From the NCBI GenBank assembly GCA_963842795.1, contig CAWJHV010000015.1, forward strand, positions 62,001-126,000: a stretch of 64,000 nucleotides of DNA. The letters are read 5' to 3'. This document shows positions 25,563 through 33,988 of this stretch, piece by piece. This DNA is from WHSW01 sp963842795. GTDB taxonomy: Bacteria > Actinomycetota > Thermoleophilia > Solirubrobacterales > 70-9. Under the pieces are notes generated by a model, which did not search any database, was not told the DNA's origin, and was given only the letters and a program-made list of their open reading frames with translations. Each line of letters begins with the position of its first letter. The first letter of the stretch is position 1. A program made the translations under genes and the position numbers.

Positions 25563-26447
25563 CTAATACCGCGAGAAGAGGTTGACCGAGCCGATGCGAC
25601 GCATCGGATACGAGTCGTACGGCACCGACCCGCGCCATTGGTTGTGGGCCTCGGCCGAGACCAGATAGGTCTCGGGATCGAGCTCCATCTCCGAGATCGT
25701 GCGCTCGAGCAGACCCGAGTCGAGCCCGGAGGCGGCGACGATTCGCTCGAGCCCCTCGCGGTGCGCGTCGGCACCCCAGCCGGCCAGCACGTGGTCGACG
25801 GCGTGGATCGAGCAGCCGCCGCGCTCGCGCAGGATCTCGGCGGACCCGGCGATCACGTCGTCGATCGCCTCGACCGGCACGTGCTCGAGCACCGAGATCG
25901 AGTAGACGCAGTCGAAGGCGCCCCCGAGGCCCTGCCCCGGCGGGAACTGGTCGCGGACGAAGCGCAGGTCGGGATAGGCGGCGGTGAAGCGGCTGTACTC
26001 GCGGGGGCCGTTGCCGCTGCCGTCGTAGGGGTCGACGACGACGACCTCGTAGCCGAGGCGGGACAGCAGGCCGGCGACCAGCGGCTCGCCGGCGCCGATC
26101 TCGACGAGGCGCGAGCCCCGCGGGACGCTCGCCAGGACCGCCTTCACCATCCAGCACCGCTGGGCGTTCTTCATGTCGCCGCTCGCCGCGGCGAGCCCGG
26201 GCATGGTCTCCGTCGAGTCGGTGAAGTCGCGCACGGTCTCATAGCCGATCGGGTCGAGGTCGCCCGAGCCCTCGTAGAGCTCCCGCAGCGGCCACAGCTC
26301 GGCGTCGGAGAGCGCGGCGACCGAGGCGTTGGGCGAGGCCGGCTCGGTGACCGTGAGGTCGTCGGGCTCGCCGATCCGCTCCTTGATCCGCCGCCGCGCG
26401 GCGGCGCGGGCGCGACGGGCGAAGTTGAGTGCTCGCGAGCCGGCCAT
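25563..26447 (-). CDS. Class I SAM-dependent methyltransferase
   Basis: The protein has 294 residues. After a basic N-terminal helix and a linker, the Rossmann core begins near residue 113: SRLVEIGAGEPLVAGLLSRLGYEVVVVDPYDG, then FDCVYSISVLEHVPVEAIDDV. The glycine motif is EIGAGEP, a common variant. The C-terminal region AHNQWRGSVPYDSYPMRRIGSVNLF may shape the substrate pocket. It is the last gene of a minus-strand glycosyltransferase run, starting three bases after the stop of the GT4 gene. The likely target is a sugar residue of the glycan; this is inference from position. Confidence 0.82.
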   Translation of the reverse strand: MAGSRALNFARRARAAARRRIKERIGEPDDLTVTEPASPNASVAALSDAELWPLRELYEGSGDLDPIGYETVRDFTDSTETMPGLAAASGDMKNAQRCWMVKAVLASVPRGSRLVEIGAGEPLVAGLLSRLGYEVVVVDPYDGSGNGPREYSRFTAAYPDLRFVRDQFPPGQGLGGAFDCVYSISVLEHVPVEAIDDVIAGSAEILRERGGCSIHAVDHVLAGWGADAHREGLERIVAASGLDSGLLERTISEMELDPETYLVSAEAHNQWRGSVPYDSYPMRRIGSVNLFSRY

Positions 26448-26450
26448 CGG

Positions 26451-27693
26451 TCAGGCCGCGACCGGGGCGGGCTCGGACGGCGCCGGGGCGTCGGTGGCGA
26501 CGCGGCGCAGGAAGCCGCCGAGGGCGAGCGAGTTGCGCTCCCAGTCGAGCTGTTCGAGCGCGAAGCTGCGGGCGCCGTCGGCGAGGCGCCCGCGGAGCTC
26601 GGCGTCGTCGAGCAGCTCCTCGACCCGGGCCGCGATCTCGAGCCCGTCGCCGTGGCGCAGCAGGAGCGCGCTGCGGCCCTCGACGAGGTCGTGGCCGATG
26701 TTGCAGTCCGGCAGGACCACGGGCCGCCCCATGGCCAGGAACTCGGGCAGCTTCGAGGGCAGGCGATAACGGTTGAAGTCGTCGGCGGCGCCCGGCTGTA
26801 CGAAGGCGTCGGCCAGCGCCAGGTAGCCCGGGATCTCGCGCCAGCCGACGGAGCCGAGCTCGATCACGCCCTCGCGCAGGGCGCCGAGCGAGCGCGGGTC
26901 GACGCCGCCGAGCTCGGTCTCGCCCAGGCGGACGAGGCGGACCTTGCGGCCGCGCCGCTGGAGCAGCTTGACGCCGAGGTAGAGGCTGAGCATCTCGTGC
27001 TGGTTGGCGTAGTGGACGGTGCCGTGGTAGACGATCACGAACTCGTCGGGGCCGATGCCCAGCGCCTCGCGGCGCAAGCGGGGGCTCGAGATCCGGGCGG
27101 AAGCGCTCGGAGTCGATCCCCGGGCGGGCCAGATGGTGCGGGCGGCCGGCGTGGTTGAACTCGTTCAGCTCCTCGGTGATCACCGTGATCCCGGCGGCGC
27201 CGCGCATGAACCGCTCCGAGCGCGCCGGATGGATCAGCGTCGGCGGGCTGATCCGATCCTGCTCGGCGAGCGAGAGGCGGGCGACCTCGTCGAACGGACG
27301 GCCGACCGCGGCGCCGTAGAGGTGCCACTCGTTGTCCTCGAGGTGGACGACGTACGGGGCGCGGAGGCGGCGGGCGAAGCTCTCCGTCGCCACGCGCACG
27401 TTCTCGCGCGGGGTCCACGCGAGCACCACCGTCGGCTCCGCGGCGCGCCGGCACTGCTCGAGCACCACCGGCAGGTCGTGGTGGGTGACGCAGTCGAAGC
27501 TCGGCTCGCCGACCTCGCGGATCGTGCTCGGGTCGCCGACCCCGGCGGCGAGGGTGACGTGCCAGCCGACCTCGGTCAGGTCGTTGCCGAAGTGAAACGC
27601 CTGGATCGCGCTGTTGATGTTCAGCGGGCCGAAGTAGACGATCACCAGCCGCATCGGCTCGGGCGGGCTCTGCTCCCGGGGATCGGTGGCCAT
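26451..27693 (-). pseudogene. GT4-type glycosyltransferase, interrupted by a frameshift in a five-G run
   Basis: The N-terminal half (MRLVIVYFGPLNINSAIQAFHFGNDL to PGIDSERFRPDLEPP) is in one frame. The C-terminal half (LRREALGIGPDEFVIVYHGTVHYANQHEML, then LPSKLPEFLAMGRPVVLPD) is in the +1 frame. The switch falls at the plus-strand run GGGGG at 27080-27084; removing one base joins the halves into one GT-B protein of about 413 residues with the usual nucleotide-sugar binding half. The stop and start overlaps with both neighbours are kept, so the gene was recently functional or the shift is a sequencing error. It would transfer a sugar to the growing glycan in the cytoplasm. Confidence 0.8.
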
Positions 27694-29345
27694 CAGCCGA
27701 CCGCGAACGCGGCCCGGTCCCGGAGGAAGTTGGGGTTGTAGAACGGGTCGCCGCGCTCAAGCTGCTCGTACCAGCGGTCGACGAACAGCGCCCGGTCGAC
27801 GATGTCGAGCGACTCGCGCCTCGAGGCCGGGGTCTCGTGGACGACGACCCGAGGGCGGGCGGCGTAGACGACCCCGCCGCCGAGCGATCGCAGCCGCTGG
27901 CAGAGGTCGAAGTCCTCATAGCCGGTGGCGTAGTTCTCCTCGAACCCGCCGGCGCGCTCGAAGGCCGAGCGCTGGACGCAGAGGAAGTCGCCGCGCAGCG
28001 CCGAGACGTCGCGCGCGCAGACCAGCGAGCCGTAATAGCCGTCGGCGTCGGCGTCGAGGCCGGCGAGCATCGGCAGCGCCGGGTGGTCGAGCCCGACCGC
28101 GACCCCGGCCGCCTCGGTGCGCCCGTCGGGGCGCGCGAGCAGCGGTCCGGTGGCGACCACGCCGGGTAGCCGGGCGCAGAGCAGCAGGCGGCCCAGCGAA
28201 TCCGGTTCGACGACCTCGGCCGCGTCGGAGCAGAAGATCAGCCACTCGCCGCTCGCCCTCGCCGCGCCCAGGTTGGAGGCCCGCGAGCGGCTGAAGAGCC
28301 GATCGCCGGCGGGCACGACCTCGACCCGCTGCGCGACGTCGTCGGGCACCGCGGCGCCCTCGGGGGCGACCACGATCACCTCTCCAGGCGCCGGGGACGA
28401 GACCTCCAGCAGCGACCCGACCAGGCGCGAGAGGCTCCGCGGATCCCCGCGCCAGGGGACGATCACGCTCACCGAGGCCGCGGGCTCGCTCCCCTCGCGG
28501 GCGGCGAGCTCGGCGCGGTGCGGGATCGCGCGGTGGGGGACGGCCCGCGCGTCGACGCCGATCCGCTCCAGGTGCTCGCTCACCGCCCGTGCCTGCAGCT
28601 CCTCCACGCCCTGCTTCTGCTCGGTGCCGGCGGCGATGCTGCCGGGGATCGCGCGCCAGTGGTAGAGGATCCGCGGGATGTGGTGGATGCGCTCGGTGCG
28701 CTCGCTGATCCGCAGCATGAACTCGAAGTCCTGGATCGTGTCGAAGGCCGTGTCGAAGCCGCCGACCTCCTCGCAGAGCGAGCGACGGACGACCAGCAGA
28801 TGCCCGATGTACATCGCCCCGAGCGCGTAGGTCGGCGACCAGTCGGGCTTGAAGAACGGGTCGCCGCGGGTGCCGTGGGCGGTGAGCTTGTCGGAGTCGG
28901 AGTAGACGACGTCGAGCTCGGGGTCTGACGTCAGCGCCTGGACCACCCGCAGCAGCGCGTCGCTCGGGAGCACGTCGTCGTGGTCGAGGAAGGCGACGAA
29001 CTCGCCGCTCGCCCGCGCCAGCGCGGCGTTGGTCGCGGCCGAGATCCCCTGGTTGCGCTCGAGGTGGGTGACCTCGATCCGCTCGTCCTCGTGCGCGCAG
29101 CGGTCGAGCAGGGGCCGGAGCTCGGCGCGGCGCGAGCCGTCGTCGGCGATCCGCAGCTCCCAGTCGGGGTAGACCTGAGTGCGGACCGAGTCGATCGCCT
29201 CGCGCAGGTAGCGCGGCTCCGTCTCGTAGGCGGGCATGACGATGGAGATCAGCGGCCGCGCCGGCAGCGCCCGCGCCTCCTCGAGCGCGGCCCGGCGAGC
29301 CCGGCCGCCGGAGGTCAGCCTGGGCCTGCGAAGGCGACGACGCAT
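27693..29345 (-). CDS. Two-domain GT2 glycosyltransferase
   Basis: The 550-residue protein has two GT-A domains. The first (about residues 30-270) has ISIVMPAYETEPRYL, LRIADDGSRRAELR, FVAFLDHDDVLPSDALL and GGFDTAFDTIQDFEFMLRISE. The second (about 290-550) has VSVIVPWRGDPRSLSRLV, WLIFCSDAAEVVEPDSL and AGGFEENYATGYEDFDLCQRL. The first has the DHDD metal motif; in the second the equivalent reads CSDAAE. Such tandem enzymes often build alternating linkages. Its start overlaps the stop of the small coiled-coil gene at 29345 and its stop overlaps the GT4 start (TGATG both times). Confidence 0.88.
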   Translation of the reverse strand: MRRRLRRPRLTSGGRARRAALEEARALPARPLISIVMPAYETEPRYLREAIDSVRTQVYPDWELRIADDGSRRAELRPLLDRCAHEDERIEVTHLERNQGISAATNAALARASGEFVAFLDHDDVLPSDALLRVVQALTSDPELDVVYSDSDKLTAHGTRGDPFFKPDWSPTYALGAMYIGHLLVVRRSLCEEVGGFDTAFDTIQDFEFMLRISERTERIHHIPRILYHWRAIPGSIAAGTEQKQGVEELQARAVSEHLERIGVDARAVPHRAIPHRAELAAREGSEPAASVSVIVPWRGDPRSLSRLVGSLLEVSSPAPGEVIVVAPEGAAVPDDVAQRVEVVPAGDRLFSRSRASNLGAARASGEWLIFCSDAAEVVEPDSLGRLLLCARLPGVVATGPLLARPDGRTEAAGVAVGLDHPALPMLAGLDADADGYYGSLVCARDVSALRGDFLCVQRSAFERAGGFEENYATGYEDFDLCQRLRSLGGGVVYAARPRVVVHETPASRRESLDIVDRALFVDRWYEQLERGDPFYNPNFLRDRAAFAVG

Positions 29346-29554
29346 CAGCCCGGCTTCGGGGACTGCGTCCGCCTGCGCAGGCGGTCGGCGAGCCGCAGGG
29401 GCCGGGTCAGCTGCCAGCTCATCGAGCGCTCGTATCGCGCCTTGGTCTGGAGCACGATCAGCTCCAGCTCGGCGATCCGCATCTCCTTGCGCATCAGCTC
29501 GCGGTGAAACTGCTCGCGCTGGATGTCGAGCTCGCTGGGCGACATGGGGCGCAT
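29345..29554 (-). CDS. Small coiled-coil protein with a SWxLTxPLR tail motif
   Basis: The 69-residue protein has a long charged helix (SELDIQREQFHRELMRKEMRIAELELIVLQTK), likely a coiled coil, followed by SMSWQLTRPLRLADRLRR. This SWxLTxPLR element is known to me as the C-terminal tail of many bacterial glycosyltransferases, and a variant (SSWTWTEPLRRLG) ends the transferase at 35115. Here it stands alone as the first gene of the three-transferase unit, coupled by TGATG. It may be a detached tail module that tethers or groups the transferases. There are no membrane segments. The start is either ATG 29554 or ATG 29545. Confidence 0.65.
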   Translation of the reverse strand: MRPMSPSELDIQREQFHRELMRKEMRIAELELIVLQTKARYERSMSWQLTRPLRLADRLRRRTQSPKPG

Positions 29555-29618
29555 AGTAGAACCAACACCCGGGACCGTACGGATGACTCGGCGCCCGCGA
29601 TCGGCGAGCACGGCGCCG

Positions 29619-30584
29619 CTACCACCAGACGGTCGTCTCGATCCCTTCGAGCTCTGAGACAGGGGTCGTGTAGACGCCCGAGGAGAGGTACTTCCACCCG
29701 TCGTCGGGCACCAGGAAGACGACGTTGCCGCCGTCGAGCTCGGCGGCGATCCGGACGCAGATCGCGGCCACGGCACCGGCCGAGACGCCGGCGAACAGGC
29801 CCTCTTCATGCAGGAGCTTCTGGGTCCACACGATCGCGTCGCGGTTCGCGACCATGATCTTCCGGTCGAGCACCGAGAGATCGATGATCGGCGGGATGAA
29901 GCCGTCGTCCAGCGAGCGCAGCCCCTGGACGAGCTCGCCCTGCATCGGCTCGGCGGCGATGATCTTCGTCTCCGGGTCGGCCTCCTTGAGCCTGCGCCCG
30001 ACGCCCATCAGCGTGCCGCCCGTTCCGAGGCCGGCGACGAAGGCCGTGACCTCGTCGAGCTCGTCGAGGATCTCGACGGCCGTGCCGTGGTAATGGGCAC
30101 CCGGGTTGGCCTCGTTCCCGTACTGGTAGGGCATGTAGTACGAGGCGTCGGCGGCGCCCATCTCCAGCGCCAGCTCGACCGCTCCGTTGGAGCCCTTCGG
30201 CCCCTCGGAGTAGACGATCTCGGCGCCGAACATGCGCAGCAGCTGCGAGCGCTCCTCGGTGACGTTGTCGGGCATCACCGCCTTGAACGGGTAGCCCTTG
30301 CGCTTGCAGATCATCGCCAGCGCGATCCCGGTGTTGCCCGACGTCGGCTCGAGGATCGTCTGGCCGGGCGCGATCGCGCCCTCGGCCTCGGCCTTCTCGA
30401 TCATCGCCTTGGCGACCCGGTCCTTGACCGACCCGGTCGGGTTGCGGCCCTCGAGCTTGGCGAAGATGCGCACCTCCGGCCGCGGCGCCAGCCGCGGCAG
30501 CTCGACCAGCGGCGTGTTGCCGACGGCCTCGATCAGGTTGCCGTAGCGACCGCCGCAGGGGCGATTGAGCGTCGGCTCGAGCAT
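29619..30584 (-). CDS. cysM: CysM-type cysteine synthase (O-phosphoserine sulfhydrylase)
   Basis: The 321-residue PLP enzyme of fold type II has the Schiff-base lysine K54 in NPTGSVKDR, the substrate loop EPTSGNTGIALAM, and the cofactor-phosphate glycine loop GLGTGGTLMG. It is closely similar to Mycobacterium tuberculosis CysM along its whole length and keeps the arginine of GLRSLDDGF (R223 here) that corresponds to R220, the residue selecting O-phosphoserine there. The expected reaction is O-phosphoserine plus CysO-thiocarboxylate giving CysO-cysteine, later released by a JAMM protease. It is placed alone between glycosyltransferase genes and a divergent methyltransferase gene. The YLS(S/T)G-type C-terminus is present. 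Confidence 0.93.
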   Translation of the reverse strand: MLEPTLNRPCGGRYGNLIEAVGNTPLVELPRLAPRPEVRIFAKLEGRNPTGSVKDRVAKAMIEKAEAEGAIAPGQTILEPTSGNTGIALAMICKRKGYPFKAVMPDNVTEERSQLLRMFGAEIVYSEGPKGSNGAVELALEMGAADASYYMPYQYGNEANPGAHYHGTAVEILDELDEVTAFVAGLGTGGTLMGVGRRLKEADPETKIIAAEPMQGELVQGLRSLDDGFIPPIIDLSVLDRKIMVANRDAIVWTQKLLHEEGLFAGVSAGAVAAICVRIAAELDGGNVVFLVPDDGWKYLSSGVYTTPVSELEGIETTVWW

Positions 30585-30617
30585 GCTTTAGAAAGTGTAG
30601 TGAGGTCCGGAAGGCGC

Positions 30618-30660
30618 GAGCGGTGCCTCGCTCCCGGTATTCGGGAGCGAGGCGCCGCTC
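30618..30660. other. Long stem-loop upstream of cysM (divergent region)
   Basis: Arms of 19 bases (30618-30636 and 30642-30660) pair perfectly except for one G-U wobble, around the 5-base loop GTATT. It fills most of the 81 bases between cysM and the divergent methyltransferase gene. No T-run follows on either strand, so it is not an ordinary terminator. It would lie in the 5' leader or promoter of cysM, and very close to the start of the plus-strand gene. Confidence 0.6.
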
Positions 30661-30665
30661 GGTGA

Positions 30666-31322
30666 GTGGGTGAGGGCGAGGCGGTTACCTTCTCGCACGT
30701 GTCCCCCACCCCCGCCACGACCCTCGCCCGGCTGCTCGCCGCCGGGCCGCCGCTCGACGAGGACGAGTGGTCGCTCGGGCGCCCGGAGCTGGAGGTCGTG
30801 CTCGCGGAGCTCGACGCCGGGCGCCGCGAGGTGGTCGAGTGCGGGTCGGGGCTGAGCACGGTCCTGATCGCGCGCCGGCTGCGCGAGCTCGGGGGCGGGC
30901 GCGTTCACAGCCTCGAGCACGAGCCGGGATGGGCCGCCTCGTGCCGGCAACAGCTCCGCCGCGAGGGTCTCGACGACCTCGCCACGGTGATCGAGGCGCC
31001 GCTGGCGCCCCACCCGGCCGCGACGCCCGGTTGCAACTGGTACGGGCGCGTCGCGCTCGCTCGCCTCCCCCGCTCCGGCGTCGACCTCCTGCTGGTCGAC
31101 GGCCCGCCGGCGGGAACACCGGAGATCGAGCGCAGCCGCTATCCCGCCCTGGTCGAGATCGGCCCCCGCCTGGGGCCCGGCGCCACGGTGCTTCTCGACG
31201 ACGCGCGCCGCACCGGCGAGCGCTGGGTGCTCGAGCGTTGGCGCGCCGAGCATGGCCTCGCATTCGACCTCGTCCCGCGCACCGAGCTCGCGCACGTGTA
31301 TTTTCCGCTGGTAATGGGGTAA
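30666..31322 (+). CDS. SAM-dependent methyltransferase-like protein
   Basis: The 218-residue protein has the Rossmann opening VVECGSGLSTVLIARRL, an acidic residue after strand 2 (SLEHEPG), VDLLLVDGPPAGTPEIERS and ATVLLDDARRTGER. This pattern belongs to the FkbM/Methyltransf_24-like group that often acts on sugars or natural products. GTG 30666 is the longest reasonable start; GTG 30699 would also keep the whole fold. It is divergent from cysM and followed 41 bases later by the transporter lipoprotein gene. The substrate is unknown. Confidence 0.75.
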   Translation: MGEGEAVTFSHVSPTPATTLARLLAAGPPLDEDEWSLGRPELEVVLAELDAGRREVVECGSGLSTVLIARRLRELGGGRVHSLEHEPGWAASCRQQLRREGLDDLATVIEAPLAPHPAATPGCNWYGRVALARLPRSGVDLLLVDGPPAGTPEIERSRYPALVEIGPRLGPGATVLLDDARRTGERWVLERWRAEHGLAFDLVPRTELAHVYFPLVMG

Positions 31323-31363
31323 CGCAGACGGCCGCGCCGGTCGTCGAGAGGAGACATGACGTA

Positions 31364-32218
31364 ATGAGAGGAACTCGGCTCTGGATCGTGATCGCGCTCG
31401 TCGCGGTCTTCGCGCTCGGGCTTGTGGCCGCCGGATGCGGAAGCGATGACGACAGCTCCGACACGACGTCGGCCAGCGCGGGCAGCGGCGTCGAGACGAT
31501 CTCCGAGGGCACCCTGCTGATCGGCACCGACGCGCCGTATCCGCCATTTGAGATCGGAACGCCCAACGACTCCGACTTCAGTGGCTTCGACGTCGACGTC
31601 GGCAACGAGATTGCCGAGCGGATCGGCCTGACGCCCGAATTCCAGGACACGTCGTTCGACACGATCTTCCGCAACACCGCCGCCGGCCAGTTCGACATCG
31701 CGGTCGCCGCCTCGACGATCACGCCGGGGCGCCAGAAGACGGTCAACTTCTCCGATCCCTACTACGAAGCGCAGCAGGGACTCGTCGTACCCGAAGGCTC
31801 GGACATCGCCGGGCCCGAGGATCTCTCGGGGCTGATCGTCGCCGCGCAGGACGGGACCACCGGTGAGACCTTTGCAAACGACGAGACGGACGCCGCCGAG
31901 GTGCGCGGCTTCCCCGAGGGCCCGGATGCGATCGCCGCTGTGGTCACCGGACAGGCCGACGCCTCGATCGTCGACGAGCCGGTCTCCGTCGACGCGGTCG
32001 ACAAGACGCCGGGGATCGAGCTCGCGGCCACGATCCCGACCAACGAGCTCTACGGGATCGCGATCTCGAAGGAGAACCCCAGCCTGCTCGAGGCCGTGAA
32101 CGGGGCGCTCCAGGAGATGAAGGACGACGGGACGATCCAGGGCCTGTACGACAAGTACCTCGGCGGCGCCAAGGCGCCCGAGTCGGTGCTCACCGGCACC
32201 ACGCAGAACCCGGGCTAG
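31364..32218 (+). CDS. Amino-acid ABC transporter substrate-binding lipoprotein
   Basis: The 284-residue family 3 solute-binding protein begins with a basic start and hydrophobic stretch to a lipobox (LVAAGC, lipidated Cys25), then a Ser/Thr/Asp-rich linker. The two-lobed domain opens GTLLIGTDAPYPPFEI, with FDVDVGNEIAERIGL and GQFDIAVAASTITPGRQKTVNFSDPYY, the polar amino-acid (Gln/Cys/Arg) pattern. It is anchored to the outer face of the membrane and delivers ligand to the permease encoded downstream. AGGAG lies about 10 bases before the ATG. A strong hairpin terminator follows, which would let this gene be expressed above the permease and ATPase. Confidence 0.93.
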   Translation: MRGTRLWIVIALVAVFALGLVAAGCGSDDDSSDTTSASAGSGVETISEGTLLIGTDAPYPPFEIGTPNDSDFSGFDVDVGNEIAERIGLTPEFQDTSFDTIFRNTAAGQFDIAVAASTITPGRQKTVNFSDPYYEAQQGLVVPEGSDIAGPEDLSGLIVAAQDGTTGETFANDETDAAEVRGFPEGPDAIAAVVTGQADASIVDEPVSVDAVDKTPGIELAATIPTNELYGIAISKENPSLLEAVNGALQEMKDDGTIQGLYDKYLGGAKAPESVLTGTTQNPG

Positions 32219-32242
32219 AGCCACACGCCGGCAGCGAACTCG

Positions 32243-32271
32243 AGAAGGGGCGCCCCGTTGGCGCCCCTTCT
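32243..32271 (+). terminator. Intrinsic-type terminator or attenuator after the binding-protein gene
   Basis: The perfect 12-bp stem AGAAGGGGCGCC / GGCGCCCCTTCT with loop CCGTT is followed by GTTTGTG. It lies between the substrate-binding gene and the permease gene, where partial termination usually sets a high binding-protein to permease ratio. Confidence 0.8.
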
Positions 32272-32313
32272 GTTTGTGGATAGCCTGCGCCCGACCCCGG
32301 CCAAGGAGTGCGG

Positions 32314-33129
32314 ATGGACTTCATCGTCAACTACTACTTCGACTTCAAGAACTACGTGTTCTCGGATGGGAACTTCTCGTCGATCCTGGCCGGGTTCTGG
32401 GTGACGCTCAAGCTCTCGATCCTGTCCGGGGTGCTGTCCCTGACCTGGGGGTTGATCCTCTCCATCCTGCGCCAGCTACCCGGGCGGGCCCTGGCGCCCA
32501 TCCGCTGGCTGACGATCGCCTATATCGACGTCTTCCGCGGCATCCCGCTGCTGCTCGTGCTCCTGCTCGTCTCCGGGGTCTCCGTCTTCGGGGCCCCGAT
32601 CGGCGGCGAGGTGTTGCCGAAGTGGCTGGCGACGCCGAACTGGCTCGGTGAGGGCTCGCCGTTCTGGTATGGCGTTATCGGGCTCACGCTGACCTACGGC
32701 GCCTACATGGCGGAGGTCTACCGGGCCGGGATCGAGTCCGTCCCGGGCGGGCAGATGGAGGCCGCGCGGTCGCTGGGCATGAGCCACACCCAGGCGATGC
32801 GTTTCGTGATCGTCCCGCAGGCGGTGCGCCGGGTGATCCCTCCCCTGCTGAATGACTTCATCGCGCTGATGAAGGACACCTCCCTGGTCGTGATTCTCGG
32901 CGCGACCGAGGTGGTCCAGGCGGGTCGCGACATCCAGTCCGAGACGTTCAACGGCTCCGGCCTGACGATGGCCGCGATCCTGTTCCTGATCGTGACCATC
33001 CCGCTCGCCCGGCTGGTGGACTGGTTGATCGCGCGCGAGCGGCGCAAGGTCGGTCGCGGTGGCAGCGATGACCAGGAGGCCATCCCGGCCGATCCAGCGT
33101 TCGGCGGCGGCGGCGGGGTGACGGTATGA
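32314..33129 (+). CDS. Amino-acid ABC transporter permease (HisM/GlnP type)
   Basis: The 271-residue inner-membrane subunit has about five to six helices. It carries the EAA coupling loop (GGQMEAARSLGMSHTQAMRFVIVPQAVRRVIPPL) and the family N-terminal region FWVTLKLSILSGVLSL. ATG 32314 is set by AAGGAG five bases upstream, rather than the in-frame GTG at 32308. It pairs with the lipoprotein encoded before it and the ATPase after it, whose ATG overlaps its stop (ATGA). A Gly-rich C-terminal tail after the last helix is unusual but harmless. It would act as a homodimer importing polar amino acids. Confidence 0.95.
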   Translation: MDFIVNYYFDFKNYVFSDGNFSSILAGFWVTLKLSILSGVLSLTWGLILSILRQLPGRALAPIRWLTIAYIDVFRGIPLLLVLLLVSGVSVFGAPIGGEVLPKWLATPNWLGEGSPFWYGVIGLTLTYGAYMAEVYRAGIESVPGGQMEAARSLGMSHTQAMRFVIVPQAVRRVIPPLLNDFIALMKDTSLVVILGATEVVQAGRDIQSETFNGSGLTMAAILFLIVTIPLARLVDWLIARERRKVGRGGSDDQEAIPADPAFGGGGGVTV

Positions 33130-33902
33130 GCGCCGACGCCGATCCCGTCGCCGTGGACGGTGGCGCGCTCCTCTCCCTCGAGGGGGTCAGCAAGCGGTTC
33201 GGCAAGCTGGAGGTGCTGCGCGGGCTGAGCCTCGACGTCGATCGCGGCGAGGTCGTCTGCGTGCTCGGCCCAAGCGGCTCGGGGAAGTCGACGCTGTTGC
33301 GCTGCATCAACCTGCTCGAGCCGCCCGAGGGCGGCCGGATCCTGATCAACGGCCACGAGATTACCGGCGACGACCCCGCCTACGGGATCGACTACGTCCG
33401 CCAGCGTGTCGGGCTCGTGTTCCAGCAGTTCAACCTCTTTCCGCACAAGTCGGCGCTCGAAAACGTCCGGCTCGCCCAGGAAAAGGTGCTGGACCGCTCC
33501 GGGCAAGAGGCGACGGAGAAGGCGCGGTCGCTCCTCGCGCGAGTTGGCCTGTCCGAAAAGGAGGGCGAGTACCCCGAACGCCTCTCCGGCGGGCAGCAGC
33601 AGCGAGTGGCGATCGCCCGCGCCCTGGCGATGGACCCGAGCATCATGCTCTTCGACGAGGTCACCTCGGCGCTCGACCCGGAGCTGGTCAAGGAGGTGCT
33701 CGACGTGATGCGCGAGCTCGCCGACGAGGGGATGACGATGATCGTGGTCACCCACGAGATCGGCTTCGCCCGCGAGGTCGGCAGCCGGGTGGTGTTCATG
33801 GACGGCGGGGTGATCGTCGAGCAGGGGCCGCCGGCGCAGGTGCTCGACAACCCCCAGCAGGAGCGAACGCAGCGGTTCCTGGGGCTCGTGCTCGAGCACT
33901 GA
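33126..33902 (+). CDS. Amino-acid ABC transporter ATPase (GlnQ type)
   Basis: The 258-residue ATPase is complete: Walker A GPSGSGKSTLL, Q-loop VGLVFQQFNLFPHKS, signature LSGGQQQRVAIARAL, Walker B IMLFDEVTSALDPE and switch His in VVTHEIGFAREV. It is coupled to the permease gene by an ATGA overlap. It powers uptake by the binding protein and permease just upstream. The transporter interrupts the glycan locus and may bring in cystine, serine or glutamine; its place next to the cysM side is suggestive but not proof of a cysteine-related ligand. The unit ends here, with 86 bases before the next gene. Confidence 0.96.
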   Translation: MSADADPVAVDGGALLSLEGVSKRFGKLEVLRGLSLDVDRGEVVCVLGPSGSGKSTLLRCINLLEPPEGGRILINGHEITGDDPAYGIDYVRQRVGLVFQQFNLFPHKSALENVRLAQEKVLDRSGQEATEKARSLLARVGLSEKEGEYPERLSGGQQQRVAIARALAMDPSIMLFDEVTSALDPELVKEVLDVMRELADEGMTMIVVTHEIGFAREVGSRVVFMDGGVIVEQGPPAQVLDNPQQERTQRFLGLVLEH

Positions 33903-33988
33903 GGGCTCGGCGGGAGACCCGGGCCGGATGGACACCGCGGCGACCACTTAGGATCTTCGGCGGGGCCGGACCGCCCCGAGGGGAGCAG

